Shown here piece by piece: positions 11,421 to 21,900 of a DNA stretch of 64,000 bases. The notes beneath the pieces were generated by a model. That model saw only the letters and a program-made list of their open reading frames with translations. It was not told where the DNA came from and ran no database searches. Positions within the stretch are counted from its first letter, which is position 1; every line of letters begins with the position of its first letter. This stretch comes from Sceloporus undulatus (lineage: Eukaryota > Chordata > Lepidosauria > Squamata > Phrynosomatidae), in contig NC_056528.1 in NCBI RefSeq assembly GCF_019175285.1, forward strand, positions 17,896,140-17,960,139, in the 5' to 3' direction. The position numbers were made by a program, and so were the translations under genes.

Positions 11421-11957
11421 TCCAGCTCAGATCCAGGGTGATTGCGAATTGAGTGATGCGGATTCACATTATAACGTTAATGTATTTTCACACCTGGTTC
11501 CTTTCAATGGGAGCTCCTTCGGTGGGGCTTCCGGACTGAATCCTTACTGACTCCTCGTTTTGGAGAGTTCGCTAAATAAGTTAGTTGACAGGATTCATAT
11601 TGAGGCTCGCTTCGAATTCACTGCAAATTGGTCTGGTGTGAAATGACACTTTGCTTGTGCTCTGGAACACCACCGCAACCCCCCCCCCCAGGTTGCAAAT
11701 TTCCCATGATGCCATGCTACAATTTTGCCCCATTTGCTTCCGGTGCTCCCCCCTGAATGAATGCATTCACGTTTTAGCATGGACAGGAGAGGAGGGGGGA
11801 GATGGGGGGAGAGAAGGAAAAGAGGGGGCAAAGAGAGAGAGTGGGGTTAGTAAAGTTTCTAAAGGACTCTTTGGGGGTGTGGGGCAGGACGTCCTCCAAA
11901 GTGGGGCCAAGGTGGAGGCAGGATTTACTTCCAAGTCAAACTGCAGTTCCTACACTG

Positions 11958-12019
11958 ATTATTTTGCAGTGAAAGAAATTTATTATTATTATTATTAAAT
12001 TATTTCACTGCAAAATAAT
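11958..12019. repeat. AT-rich hairpin with perfect 17-bp arms
   Basis: ATTATTTTGCAGTGAAA at 11958-11974 is exactly inverted at 12003-12019, with an ATT-repeat loop between. An AAT/AAC microsatellite follows to about 12056. Confidence 0.8.
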
Positions 12020-12097
12020 AATAATAATAATAACAACAATAACAATAATAAGTTATTAGTTTGCTGAGGCACCAGAAGTATCTGGCAGAGAAGGCTC

Positions 12098-12192
12098 AAC
12101 GTCTCAGGACACTACAGTTCCCAGAATTCCATAGCACTGAGCCAGGTCAGTTAAAGTGAAGTCAAACCGGATTATTTCCTAGTGCAGATGCA
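12098..12192. repeat. Half of a foldback family B element
   Basis: Only the right arm is present, from 'actacagttcccagaattcc' to 'gtgcagatgcag'. Confidence 0.5.
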
Positions 12193-12402
12193 GAGGCTAG
12201 CTTTCACATGAAACTGGAAAGTGATGGAAGGTAGATTTCAATTCAGATGACAGATGTGAAGGGAAAGAAACAGCAGGTTGGAGGGAGAGATGGAACTCCC
12301 AGAATTCCATAGCCTCGAGCCAAGGACCCCGCAACAAACTCCAACTCCAATAATAATAATAATAATAGTAATAATAATATATATTTTAAAATAATAATAA
12401 TA

Positions 12403-12650
12403 AGTTGAGAGCCAGCATGGCATAGTTGTTTTAGTTGGACTGCAACTCTGGAGACCAGGGTTCGTTTCCTTGTTTGGTATTTAGGTGCTCTTTTATACAC
12501 CCACAACCCAATTATCAGGTGAAGACATCTTTTGCGAGTCAAATCCTCCAACTTCCAATGCAAGAGGCATGCAAATATGGGAAGGGTCCTGTTGGATCAG
12601 GCCAAAGCCCCTCTATAACCTTTCTAGCCCACCAGATGCCCCAATCAATA
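12403..12650 (+). repeat. SINE head joined to a second interspersed repeat
   Basis: 12403-12477 is a tRNA-like SINE head (A-box-like 'gcatggcatagttg', B-box-like 'ggttcgtttcc'). 12480-12650 is the inverse of 41753-41890 and includes a tract common in squamate genomes ('cctgttggatcaggcc'). Confidence 0.5.
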
Positions 12651-12727
12651 GACATGAACGCAACATTGTGGTCCTTCTTCTCTCCTTCTTCAGCTGCTCT
12701 GCTCTTAGGAGTTTATCACACGGGGGA

Positions 12728-12880
12728 AATGCCGTGCAAAAATGGATTTTGCTATTTTATATTAGGGACACCATTTTACTTTGCCATCGTATTTAATGGG
12801 ACTTGAACATCTACAGATTTTGGTATCCCTGAGGGGTCCAGGAACCAAGCTTCAGCATATACAAGGAGCCCACTGTATAT
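12728..12880 (+). mobile_element. Tigger-like DNA transposon fragment
   Basis: Contains the sequence typical of short TcMar-Tigger derivatives: 'agggacaccattttac', 'atttaatgggacttgaac', 'agattttggtatcc', ending near 'cactgtata'. Similar copies occur at 27345-27560, 31790-31955, 41600-41720 and 41905-42130. Confidence 0.55.
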
Positions 12881-12946
12881 ATTTACCAAAGCTAGGAAAA
12901 GTTTACTATCCCATGCTGGCCAGGGGATTCTGGGAGGTGTAATCCA

Positions 12947-13073
12947 CCAAATGCATCTGAGGAAGTAGTCTAAAATCTACGAAAGCTCATGCTGCCAACG
13001 TCTTTCTTTCAGTTAGTCTCAAAGTTAGATTCTACAGACTAACACTGCTATATCTTTGAATTCCAAAAAGATA
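12947..13073 (+). mobile_element. Foldback family A, one arm
   Basis: Right arm with 'gaggaagtagtc' and 'agactaacactgctatatc'; an internal gap removes 'gtgctacaagatctctc'. No clean target-site duplication. Confidence 0.6.
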
Positions 13074-13079
13074 ACTTTC

Positions 13080-14920
13080 TCAAGCTGAGCATTTTACCTG
13101 GGATCAAGTCCCATCGAACTCAGAAGCGGGGAAAACTTCTGAGTAAGCATGTTTCTGCGATTTCATCGTCTGTTTTCTAGCAGCCCTGGGGAAGGCGCTG
13201 ACGCCTTTGCAACGACAACTCTGGCAACTCATGCAAACAAAATGTTAACAAAGAATGCATGAAAGCAAAAGATGGGGGGTGATGGGAAAACAGGAATGGC
13301 TTTTCCAGGAACTGGTATCAGACAATTGGGATTAAATCAGGACAGTCGGGAGTGTTTGTAAGCAATGCATTTTGTTTTCCATGCCTGGGCGCAAACTGCC
13401 AAGGAACATTATAACAGGGCCTCCCTACTCTGAATGATTCGGAGACCCACTTTTTGTACAGATCAGCCCCTCCGAAAGCCACAACTTTTTGCAAAAGGGC
13501 AAAAGTTCGATCCGGCCGAAACTTGGGAAGGGCTATCGTGCTTAGTGCCATGTCGCTTATGGCTCTGGCGTGCCGTTTTGAAATTTTGCAGGGAAGTGGG
13601 GGCTGATCTGAATAATTTTTTCCCTTTCTCCCCCACCCTCCCAGTTTTCTTTGTGTTGTGGTTTCCCTCTTTTGCATGCAATGCTTGGCCTGTTTCCAGG
13701 CCAAGTTTGGCTCAAGCCAGTGCCTGTGGAAGCAACTTCTGGACTGGAGTGAGGGCTGGAGCGAAAGAGGGAGGGAAAGAGGCCGAAGGAGACAGCAGCT
13801 TTTTGGACACACATGCACACTCTCTCTCGCACACATATGCACACACATCTGCTCTGTTTCATGGCCTCCTTCAAGGGGTTGCTATAGGAACTGTAGTGAC
13901 AAAGGCAAGGCAGTCTCCAGGGCTTGGATGTGGAAGGACGGAGCAGGAATAGGAGGAGTTTTGCAACAGCAACAAGTTTGAGCGGATCTTCTGCTGCTGG
14001 AAAAGTTGCTTGTGAGGGGAAGGGATGTGAGGAAGTGGAGCACAGCTGGATCCATGGCGGTAGGAAGCCTGGGATCGCAATGGCGGCAGAAGTTGTGCTG
14101 GTGATGGCGATGGGGATGGGAATGGAAATGCAGGGCCAGGCAGGTAGGTAGGGGCCTTTCCTCCTTCCCTTGCTTCTTTCCTTCCTTCTTTCCAGATGTT
14201 TCTCAACTTCTTGGAACTTTTGTTCTTTTTTGCCGCTCTCTACTGCGTCTTCCTTTTCTTTTGTTTTGCTCAAGATCCAATGTTGGCAACTTTCCTCCTT
14301 GCTCAGGCCTGACCTGCCTTGACCACTCTGTGCCTTGCTGATAGGCATCCATCCCCCCAAAAGGGGACTGGATTGGGTGCCCTGGTGGCATGGAGAGTTT
14401 GGATTCCAGAAGTGTCAAGGGATGCCTCTCCCTTCCCTTTTGACCTGGAGGAATGAAAGGAAATGGATTCTTTCCCAGATCAGTGCAAGAAAGTATGTTA
14501 TTTCTCCGAAATAGCTTGCAACTTGTGTTGCGAGTTGCTTTGTTGTGTTGCAAGTGGTTTGCAAGTGTTGTGACTCCCTTGATCGGAGTGGGAGATGACC
14601 CATGTTCTCAATTGGGTGGCTCTATGCATAAGGGCAATGCAAGCCCAGCTGTCAAAGAGCAGCTCTCTCTCTTTTAAGGGCTCTGCAGTCCCTAGTTCAA
14701 TGTAAAGATAAAGAAGCATAAGAAAGGAGAGGGCCCTTGATGTTGCCCATCCACACTTAGCAGTACATGGGCCACAGATGGAACGAAAGCACATGGCTCT
14801 CTGGGTCACAGTGCTCCCCATTATATGAAAGAAGTTGCATTTCTTAGCATGTGAACCTTTAATGCAAAATTGTATTCTTGCTTTGGCTATGTGTTTCCTA
14901 TTTTTTTTTAGGGGGAGGTA
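13080..14920 (+). other. Unique sequence; possible first exon of the DDR2-like gene
   Basis: This 1.8 kb lacks recognised repeats. A moderately GC-rich segment at about 13990-14147 ends in a strong splice donor (CAGGCAG followed by GTAGGTAG at 14148). The first coding exon of the DDR2-like gene begins with its own splice acceptor at 18837, so at least one upstream non-coding exon must exist, and this is the best candidate I see. Long ORFs on either strand here are of low complexity. Confidence 0.3.
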
Positions 14921-14953
14921 TTATTATTATTATTATCATCATCATTATTATTA
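14921..14953. repeat. ATT/ATC microsatellite
   Basis: Simple trinucleotide repeat followed by an AT-rich interspersed tract. Confidence 0.7.
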
Positions 14954-15142
14954 ATCCCCTTTTGGGGAACTCAAAGCAGCTTATAATTTAAAAGTACAGT
15001 ACAATTAAAAACATACAAAAGTGACCATTAAGATAGAATTAAACCATTACTTAAAAACACCGTATAATTCATAACATACAAAATTGATCATTAAAATAGA
15101 ATTGAACTATTACTTATTGTTTTGGGGTAGTGCTTAAGTTGG

Positions 15143-15180
15143 TATTGTTGTGTGCATTCAAGCCGTTTCTGACTTATGGA
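15143..15180 (-). repeat. SINE 3' tail fragment
   Basis: Only the BovB-like SINE tail is present, on the minus strand, and it runs straight into the hairpin at 15178. Confidence 0.5.
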
Positions 15181-15260
15181 ATCGTCAGGGAAACAGCCCT
15201 TTTCTTATTAACGGGTTAATCCATTAATAATAAGAAAAGGGCTTCTCCGCTGACGATTCC
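15178..15260. repeat. Imperfect 83-bp hairpin
   Basis: GGAATCGTCA at 15178 pairs with TGACGATTCC ending at 15260. Inner arms CCCTTTTCTTATTAA and TTAATAATAAGAAAAGGG also pair. It matches none of the three foldback families. Confidence 0.65.
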
Positions 15261-15402
15261 ATGGCGATAACTCTTCTGTTTCACTTTGGAAGCACTAGGC
15301 ATGTTCACACTGGTGATGCTTCTGCCCCATTTTGATGACGTTTGGAACTCCATGTGATAAACCCCGATGACTCTGGAGATCGATGTCTGATTTCTCACTC
15401 AG

Positions 15403-15568
15403 GCATAAAAACCCATTGGGGGACCTTGGGCATGTCACATACTCTCAGCCCCAGAAGATGGCGATGGCAATCTCCCTCTGAAGAAACTTGCCAAGAAAAC
15501 TCTGTGATAGGTTTGCCTTAGGGTTGCCAGTTGTCAAAAAGGACTTGGAGGCACACAGCAACAAAACA
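15403..15568 (+). repeat. Sauria-type SINE, 3' two-thirds
   Basis: Runs from 'aaacccattggg' through 'cttgccaagaaaactctg' to a tail 'ggaggcacacagcaacaaaac'. The 3' tail resembles that of BovB LINEs, the presumed partner in mobilisation. Confidence 0.7.
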
Positions 15569-15749
15569 CTTAAGTAGCACACTTATTTAAGCATGGGATT
15601 TTCCAGTGAATGAGTTTTTGCTGTTCATTGCCTGATTATTGCCTGGTTGTTCACAGGATAATGGTTCTTGTGTTCATCCCATTTTAATCTAAATTGCGCA
15701 ATTTTGATGAGTTAATCACCCAATTTCCCCCCCCCCCTTCCCAGTATGA

Positions 15750-15892
15750 TAAACTCCTTAGTCAAGGAATCCTCAGAGTTGGATTTGCCAGTTCCTTCCT
15801 CTGAAATATAGCCTACAGCACCTGGTATTGTTTGGTGGTGTTCTATTAAAGTACTAACCAGGCTGATCCTGCTTAGCTTCCAAAATCAGACT
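15750..15892 (-). repeat. 5S-rRNA-derived SINE, interrupted by family A
   Basis: On the minus strand the head reads like 5S rRNA ('ggaagctaagcaggatc', 'ctggttagtact'). Family A has inserted inside it at 15893-16296, duplicating AAAATCAGACT (15882-15892 and 16297-16307). The sequence resumes after the insert. Confidence 0.65.
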
Positions 15893-16296
15893 TCAAAGAT
15901 ATAGCCGTGTGAGTCTGTGGAATCAGTATGTAGAGAGATCTTGTAGCACCTTTGAGACTAACTGAAAGAAAGAAGTTGGCAGCATGAGCTTTTGTAGACC
16001 GAGTCCGAAGCCAAACTGGTCTTGCCACTTCATTTCTATACACAAAGGCTAGTTCCCAATGCCTTTGTTCATTAACTACCATAGTTAAAACTGGACTTGT
16101 TATTTCATTTCCATACACAAAGGATTTTTTGAATTTGAATTGACATTCACACATACCAATGGCATATATATGTCTGTCCCTAGTTTCCACTCCACCAAAT
16201 GCATCTGAGGAAGTCAACTTAAGTGTACAAAAACTCAAACTGCCAACTTCTTTCTTTCAGTTAGTCTCAAAAGTGCTACAAGATCTCTCTTGTAAT
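15893..16296. mobile_element. Foldback family A, two arms with a unique centre, 11-bp target-site duplication
   Basis: Left arm 15893-16000, an unrelated centre of about 200 bp, and right arm 16198-16290. The 11-bp flank AAAATCAGACT is perfect on both sides. Confidence 0.75.
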
Positions 16297-16337
16297 AAAA
16301 TCAGACTGTTAGCTTAATTTACTTCAAGATATGGTAT

Positions 16338-16520
16338 GCTATAAACTTGGAAGCTAAGCAGGGTTAAGCCTGGGTTAGTATTTGGACTATCAAGGAACAC
16401 CAGGTGCTGAAGGAAGACAAGGGCAAGCTGCCTGAGTATTCCTCGCCTAAGAAAACCCTATGAAATTCATGGGGTCACTATAAGTCAGCAGGTGTCTTGA
16501 GGACATGTACACACTCACAT
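16338..16520 (+). repeat. 5S-rRNA-derived SINE
   Basis: The plus strand begins 'cttggaagctaagcagggtt', matching the internal promoter region of 5S rRNA, continues through 'ggttagtatttgga', and ends in a tail containing 'aagaaaaccctatgaaattc'. Confidence 0.7.
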
Positions 16521-16567
16521 GTTAAAGCCAGTTGCCCTCCTTGTCATTTTGCTGTGTAGAGTTCTGG

Positions 16568-16755
16568 ATTGTTGTTGTTGTGTGCCTTGAAGTCATTTCT
16601 GACTTAAGGCGACCCTAAGGAGAACCTATCAGTGGGGTTTCTTGGCAAGATTCTACAGCGGGGCTTCGCCATTGCCATCCTCTGAGGCTGAGAGAGTGTG
16701 ACTTGCCCAAGGTCACCCAGCGAGTTTAAGTAGTCAAAGTAGGATTTGAACCCAT
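16568..16755 (-). repeat. Sauria-type SINE
   Basis: Near full-length minus-strand copy; its head is interrupted by the element at 16760-16946. Confidence 0.65.
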
Positions 16756-16759
16756 ATAG

Positions 16760-16946
16760 CAGTGATGGTGAACCTTTTACAGACCGAGTGCCGAAACTGC
16801 AACCCAGACCCCACTTATTTATTGCAAAGTTCCACATCCCTCTGGCTTTCTAGTAAGAAACTCTGGCAAACTCTATGCTAGGGTGACAGCATGTGTGCCC
16901 ACAGAGTGCCACCTCTGGCATGCGTGCCATAGGTTCGCCATCACTG
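16760..16946. mobile_element. hAT-like MITE inserted in a SINE
   Basis: Terminal inverted repeats CAGTGATGGTGAACC and GGTTCGCCATCACTG bracket 187 bp with no coding capacity. Flanking 8-mers (ccatatag, cattatag) match at six of eight positions, consistent with a decayed 8-bp hAT duplication. Confidence 0.6.
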
Positions 16947-17027
16947 CATTATAGAGTCAGCTTAGAGTTGCCATAAGTCAGAAATGACTTGTAGGCACAC
17001 AATGACAACAATAAGATAGTCTAGTGT

Positions 17028-17250
17028 GAGCCACTCTGACATAGTGGTTTGAATGCTGGATTACAACTCTGGAGAACAGGTTTCAAATCTCTGCTTGGTG
17101 ACCTAAGGCAAGTCACACTATCTCAGCCTCAGAGGAAAGCAGAGGCAAACCTCCTCTGAATAAATTCTGCCAAGAAAACTCCATGGTAGGTTTGCCTTAG
17201 GATTGCCATAAGGCAAAAACGACTTGAAGGCACACAATACACACAAACAT
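17028..17250 (+). repeat. Sauria-type SINE, nearly full length
   Basis: tRNA-like head with 'gacatagtggtttgaatgc', body with 'gcaagtcacactatctcagc', and a tail ending 'gaaggcacacaatac'. Confidence 0.7.
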
Positions 17251-17334
17251 ATTCCATTGCACCTGGAGGCAACATTTTAAGGGATGCAGGTCAGGCTACA
17301 TGGCACTGAACGGCTTGAAGGTACGCAACACACA

Positions 17335-17450
17335 CAGCTTCAGCCTCCCCTAGTTGAGCGTTTTTCTTCATTAGTAATATTTCCTATCTTGATCACAGTC
17401 TGATAGTGCTTGGCCACATGTGTCCCGCTTTTCATCAGAGACTTGTTGGG
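17335..17450 (-). repeat. Interspersed repeat family D (class unknown)
   Basis: Shares 'cagcctcccctagtt', 'cttgatcacagtctg' and 'cacatgtgtcc' with copies near 36300, 49790, 50745, 52135 and 53800. Confidence 0.45.
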
Positions 17451-17459
17451 GGATATGCG

Positions 17460-18385
17460 AAAGAATCGTAACCATCTTTGAGGATTCAAATGGGGGCTGG
17501 TGTGGATCTAGTCAGCCAACAAAGAGATAGGAGCAGAAGGCGGACAGATGCTGGAAGGCCCCAGCCTGTTTCCTCTTGCCTTTTGCAACAACTCTCTACA
17601 GTGGGTTTGACTTGAAGGAGGGGGTGGAAGGCTGTTGAGAATGGCAGGGCTTGGAAAAATTGATTTTTAGAATACAAGTCCTAGCATGGCAAGCTCTTGT
17701 GTGCCTGACCATGGTTTGACTGTGCAAAAGGGTGAATGTGGAGCATTGTGCATATAGTTGTAGCATGGCTTTGGGAGAGCAATGGTGCATGCATATGTCT
17801 GAGAAACCAAAGTGGAGGAACACAAGGAGAGATGAAGAAAGACAAGGGAAAAGTTGTACAGTCTGGCACCGGATGGGTGCTTTCTTTTTTCCAACCAAGG
17901 TTCAAGGCAGCTGTTCTGTCTCCCCTCCTTCCCAGTCCGCCCCCTTCTTTCAGCATGGATGGCTTGCAATGTTTCTGTTCCTCCAATGGCTGTAACACGG
18001 ATTTTTAATGTACACTCTGCCAGCTGTTAGCAATTACAAAATGGATACGCCCCGGGCCCCCGGCCGGCCGGGAGAATTTTAACACTTTCATGCTTTTCCA
18101 TCCAAATACTTGTAAGGGATTGGGACGCTTTTGGTTTCCAAGCACTTCAGCGCAGTAAACTCTGTATATATTATATTATGTGAATTCAGCTTACCAATAG
18201 CTGGCAGATGCAACAGCAAAATAGAACCTCCATATCCTTCAGCAGCTTAGTCCTGGAAGCCCAGTATTACAAAGAGAGATTTCATGCAGGAAATTATACC
18301 GACTAGTTACAAGTTGGAGTCTTCCCTTCTGTATCTTACAAAGGCAGTCATTCCTGCTAAAGTCTCAATATATGAGAGAGATATT
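17460..18385. other. Unique sequence with a short GC-rich block
   Basis: Mostly repeat-free. A compact block near 18045-18075 is almost pure G and C, next to an E-box CAGCTG and a homeodomain-type AATTAC at 18020-18040. It lies 0.85 kb upstream of the first coding exon of the DDR2-like gene and may be regulatory. Confidence 0.3.
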
Positions 18386-18387
18386 TT

Positions 18388-18475
18388 AAACTCAAGGTCA
18401 CCCAATGAGTCTCCATGGCCAAACAGACTTGAACTCTGGTCTCCAGAGTCTTAATCCAATGCTGAAACCATCAGA
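18388..18475 (-). repeat. SINE head fragment
   Basis: Minus-strand tRNA-like head containing 'gaactctggtctccagagt'. Confidence 0.5.
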
Positions 18476-18836
18476 AATGACCCAGTCTCGAAGGGAGGGA
18501 GTTTCATATCAAGAAGCATGAAGGCCCTGTCTTACATTCCGATTTTCTATAAACTCTTTGTTTCCGCTATTGAATAGATAATTTTTTTAAAGGCCAATTA
18601 TAATAAGCAGCTCAATGACCAGCTGACCATCCCAAATGTTTCCCCCTAACAATTGGTGTTTTCTACATTTTGTCAAAGCAAAAGGCATGGAAACATAGTT
18701 AGGAAATCTATTGCCAAGCCAACATCACCATCATCTTTGCTACTGAAAATGTCCAAGCGCTTCGGCCCAGTGAATTTTGGATATACTATACTATGTGATA
18801 TATGTATTTATATATACTCTCTCTTCTTTTTTTCAG

Positions 18837-18921
18837 AAGTGTGAATGGCACTGACTGACCACCGGGAAACACCGCCCGGCTAACCCACGGGCTGTGGGAC
18901 ACTCCTCCTGCGTCACCAAGG
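18837..18921 (+). other. 5' UTR part of the first coding exon
   Basis: A pyrimidine tract and CAG at 18834-18836 form a good splice acceptor. The ATG at 18922 is followed by a signal peptide and is the only sensible start. Confidence 0.65.
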
Positions 18922-21900
18922 ATGCTCTGTTTGCCACTTCTCTTGCTGGCTGGCCTCTCCGGTTGTTCCAGCTCCGAAGTCAACCCTGGTAGGAAGCAAC
19001 TAATGTTAAACTGCGGGCCATTTTCATCACCGCGTCTCAAAAATTCCCAGGGACTTCTCTTGGTACTTACCTTTCCCAGTGGTCATCAGCACCCCAATTC
19101 TAAATGCCACATTTTCACACAAAATACCTAGCTTTGATATAGGTTGTAACTGGGTCCAGTTTGGTGAAGATGGACATGACAGTATAGAACAGGGCAGTGA
19201 AGGTGGAGGATGGGATAACATATTAAAATTGTCTTAGAGACCAGTGTGACATAGTGGCTTGAGTGTTGGACTGTGACTCTGGAGACCAGAGTTTGTTTCC
19301 TAATTCGGCCATGAAACCCATTGGGTGATGTTAGGAAAGTCACATGCTCTCAGCCTCAGGGGAAGCCAAGGGCCAACCTCCTCTGGACAAATCCAGCCAC
19401 GAAAACCCCTTGATAGGTTTGCCTTAGTCAGAAAGGACTTGAAGGCACACAACAACAACAACAGTCCCGTTAAGTGATAAAATTATTTGTTTGGCCCTCT
19501 CTCAAGCTTAAGACTTTCATAAGGCAAATGTATAATCAATAAGACAGGACTCTGGCTGCTGACACACTGCAGAATTAATGCAGTTTGACACCACTTCAGT
19601 GGTCATGACTCCATCCTATGGAATCCTGGGATTTGTAGGTTGTTGTGGCACCAGAGCTCTCTGACAGAGAAGGCTAAATAGCTCACAAAATGACAAATCC
19701 CAGGATTCCCTAGCAATGAGCCACAGCAGTTAAAGCCATGTCAAACTGCATCAATTCTGCAGTGTACATGGAGCCCTGGTCTCAAAGTTTACATCAGTAC
19801 ATCTCTGCATACAAATAGCCAAAGAGAACAAAGAACTATCTCTATACCTAGTTGCAAGGGCCTTTCACTCTGTTTCTTTAATCAAATTGGATGAACAGAT
19901 CTTTTCTTGACACTGATGTGACTGCTGCACCTTCCTCTCCTTTAGCAATATGTCGATATCCTTTGGGAATGCATGAAGGGACGATCCGAGATGAAGATAT
20001 CACAGCTTCCAGCCAGTGGTATGATTCGACGGGGCCTCAATATGCACGGTGAGCAACACTAACTTTTGGGTCTTAGAGTCAATGTGAGGGATGGGATAGG
20101 TCATCAAATTTGGTTACATTCTGCTTGTCATTTATCTGCAGCAACAGGTAAGAAAATGCAACATCTTTCACCCTGCCTTTGTCCGTCATTGACCAGAATT
20201 AAAACTCAACTTGCCAGCTTGTCACCATACCCACACGTTTTACATTTCTATGGCTATATCGTCTGTTTATAAAAGTCCTTCTTGGGCATACTGTTATCAG
20301 TCTTATAAGCTTTGTGGAGTTCTTCTTTCATGGATTTTGCATGTATTATCTCGAGCGTATTCCCTCAATCTCTCTGTCTCTGTCTTTCTCTCTCATGAAC
20401 ATACTCAGGTTACTGAGGGAGGAGGGTGATGGAGCTTGGTGTCCAGCTGGTCTCCTACAGCCTGAAGATGTGCAGTTTCTCCAGATAGATCTGCACAAAC
20501 TTTATTTCATCACACTGGTGGGGACACAAGGGCGGCATGCCCGGGCCACTGGGAAGGAGTTTGCCCGTGCTTACCGGATAGACTACAGCCGCAATGGGGA
20601 GCGCTGGCTCTCTTGGAAGGATCGACAAAACAGGCAGGTGGGTGAGATGCAGTCTGAACATTTCTGAAACAAAGATACTGAAATGTTGAATATAAGCTAC
20701 TATGTGTGCCAGCAAGCCTTTAAATTGCCTGTCAGCTTATGACAACCCCATGAATTTCATAGGATTTTCGAATCAAGCAATACTCAGAGGTGATTTTACC
20801 ATTTTTCTCCTCTGAAATACAGCCTACAGTACCTAGTATATGTTGGCAGTCTTCCATCCAAGTACTAACCAGGGCTGACTGTTTCGCTTCCAAGATCAGA
20901 CAGGATCCAGTGCCTTTAGGGTATTTAGGGCATAAGTTACTCATTTTTGTTTATTGTTGTTACGTCCCTTAAAGTTATTTCTGATTTATAGGGACCCTAA
21001 AGTGAACCTATCATGGGCTTTTCTTGGCAAGATTTGTTCAGATGAAGTTTGCCTTTGTCTTCCCTGGAGGATGACAGTATGTGGCTTGCACAAGGTCATC
21101 TAGTAGATTTCATGGCTTAGCTGGGAATTGAACCCTGGTCTCCAGAGTTATAGTCCAACACTCAAACCACTATGCCACGCTGGCTCTCTAAGTTACTAGT
21201 CATCATTAAAAAAAACAAGCCAGTCCTTTTTCACCATCCTTCCAGTGCTGATGTTGCTAGAAAACATCAGAGAGAGGACAAGAAGGGAAGGGGGCTGGGA
21301 ATATAAACATACTTTGTGAAAAGAAGCTTCTTTGTCGGAAGCTTTGTTAACAGGCTTCACCCTTTGATCTCCATATGGCCACGTTGGCTAAGGGATTCTT
21401 AGCACTGTTCTCCAAAAAGCATTATTTTCCCAAGTTCTGATTTTTTGTATCTTGGCTGAAAAATTCTGCAACCTCTATGCCCTTCCAGGTTATTCAGGGC
21501 AACATTGACACTTACGATGTTGTCTTGAAAGATCTTCGCCCGCCTATCATTGCCCGCTATATCCGAGTGATCCCAGTGACAGAGCAGCCCATGACTGTCT
21601 GCATGCGAGTGGAACTATACGGCTGCATTTGGTCTGGTAAGCAGTTATGCTTCTGAAACCAATGGTAAAACTCAACCAGGAACAAGGATCTTTCCTCTGT
21701 ATATAGGTAGAGACTCCCTTATCCAGAATTAAATAAGGGATTTCAGGACATTTGGAGGTCTGGATTGAAATGGGAAAAATAACTTACTCCTTTAGATGGG
21801 GAAGATGAAGAGATGGGGACCCTAATGCTGATATATCTCCTTTCCCAGATGGTTTGGAATCCTATAGCATGCCAGAAGGTGAGGTGATGGCAGCTCCTGG

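Noticed and set aside
13557-14360. Minus-strand ORF of 267 aa
   Set aside because: Low-complexity, rich in S, P, K and E over simple repeats, with no domain. It lies antisense to the proposed first exon region and has no splice or start context.
15893-16296. Family A as a cut-and-paste MITE
   Set aside because: Duplication lengths vary from 10 to 16 bases and ends vary between copies.
20702-20945. 5S rRNA gene
   Set aside because: Only part of 5S is present, diverged, and joined to a SINE tail.
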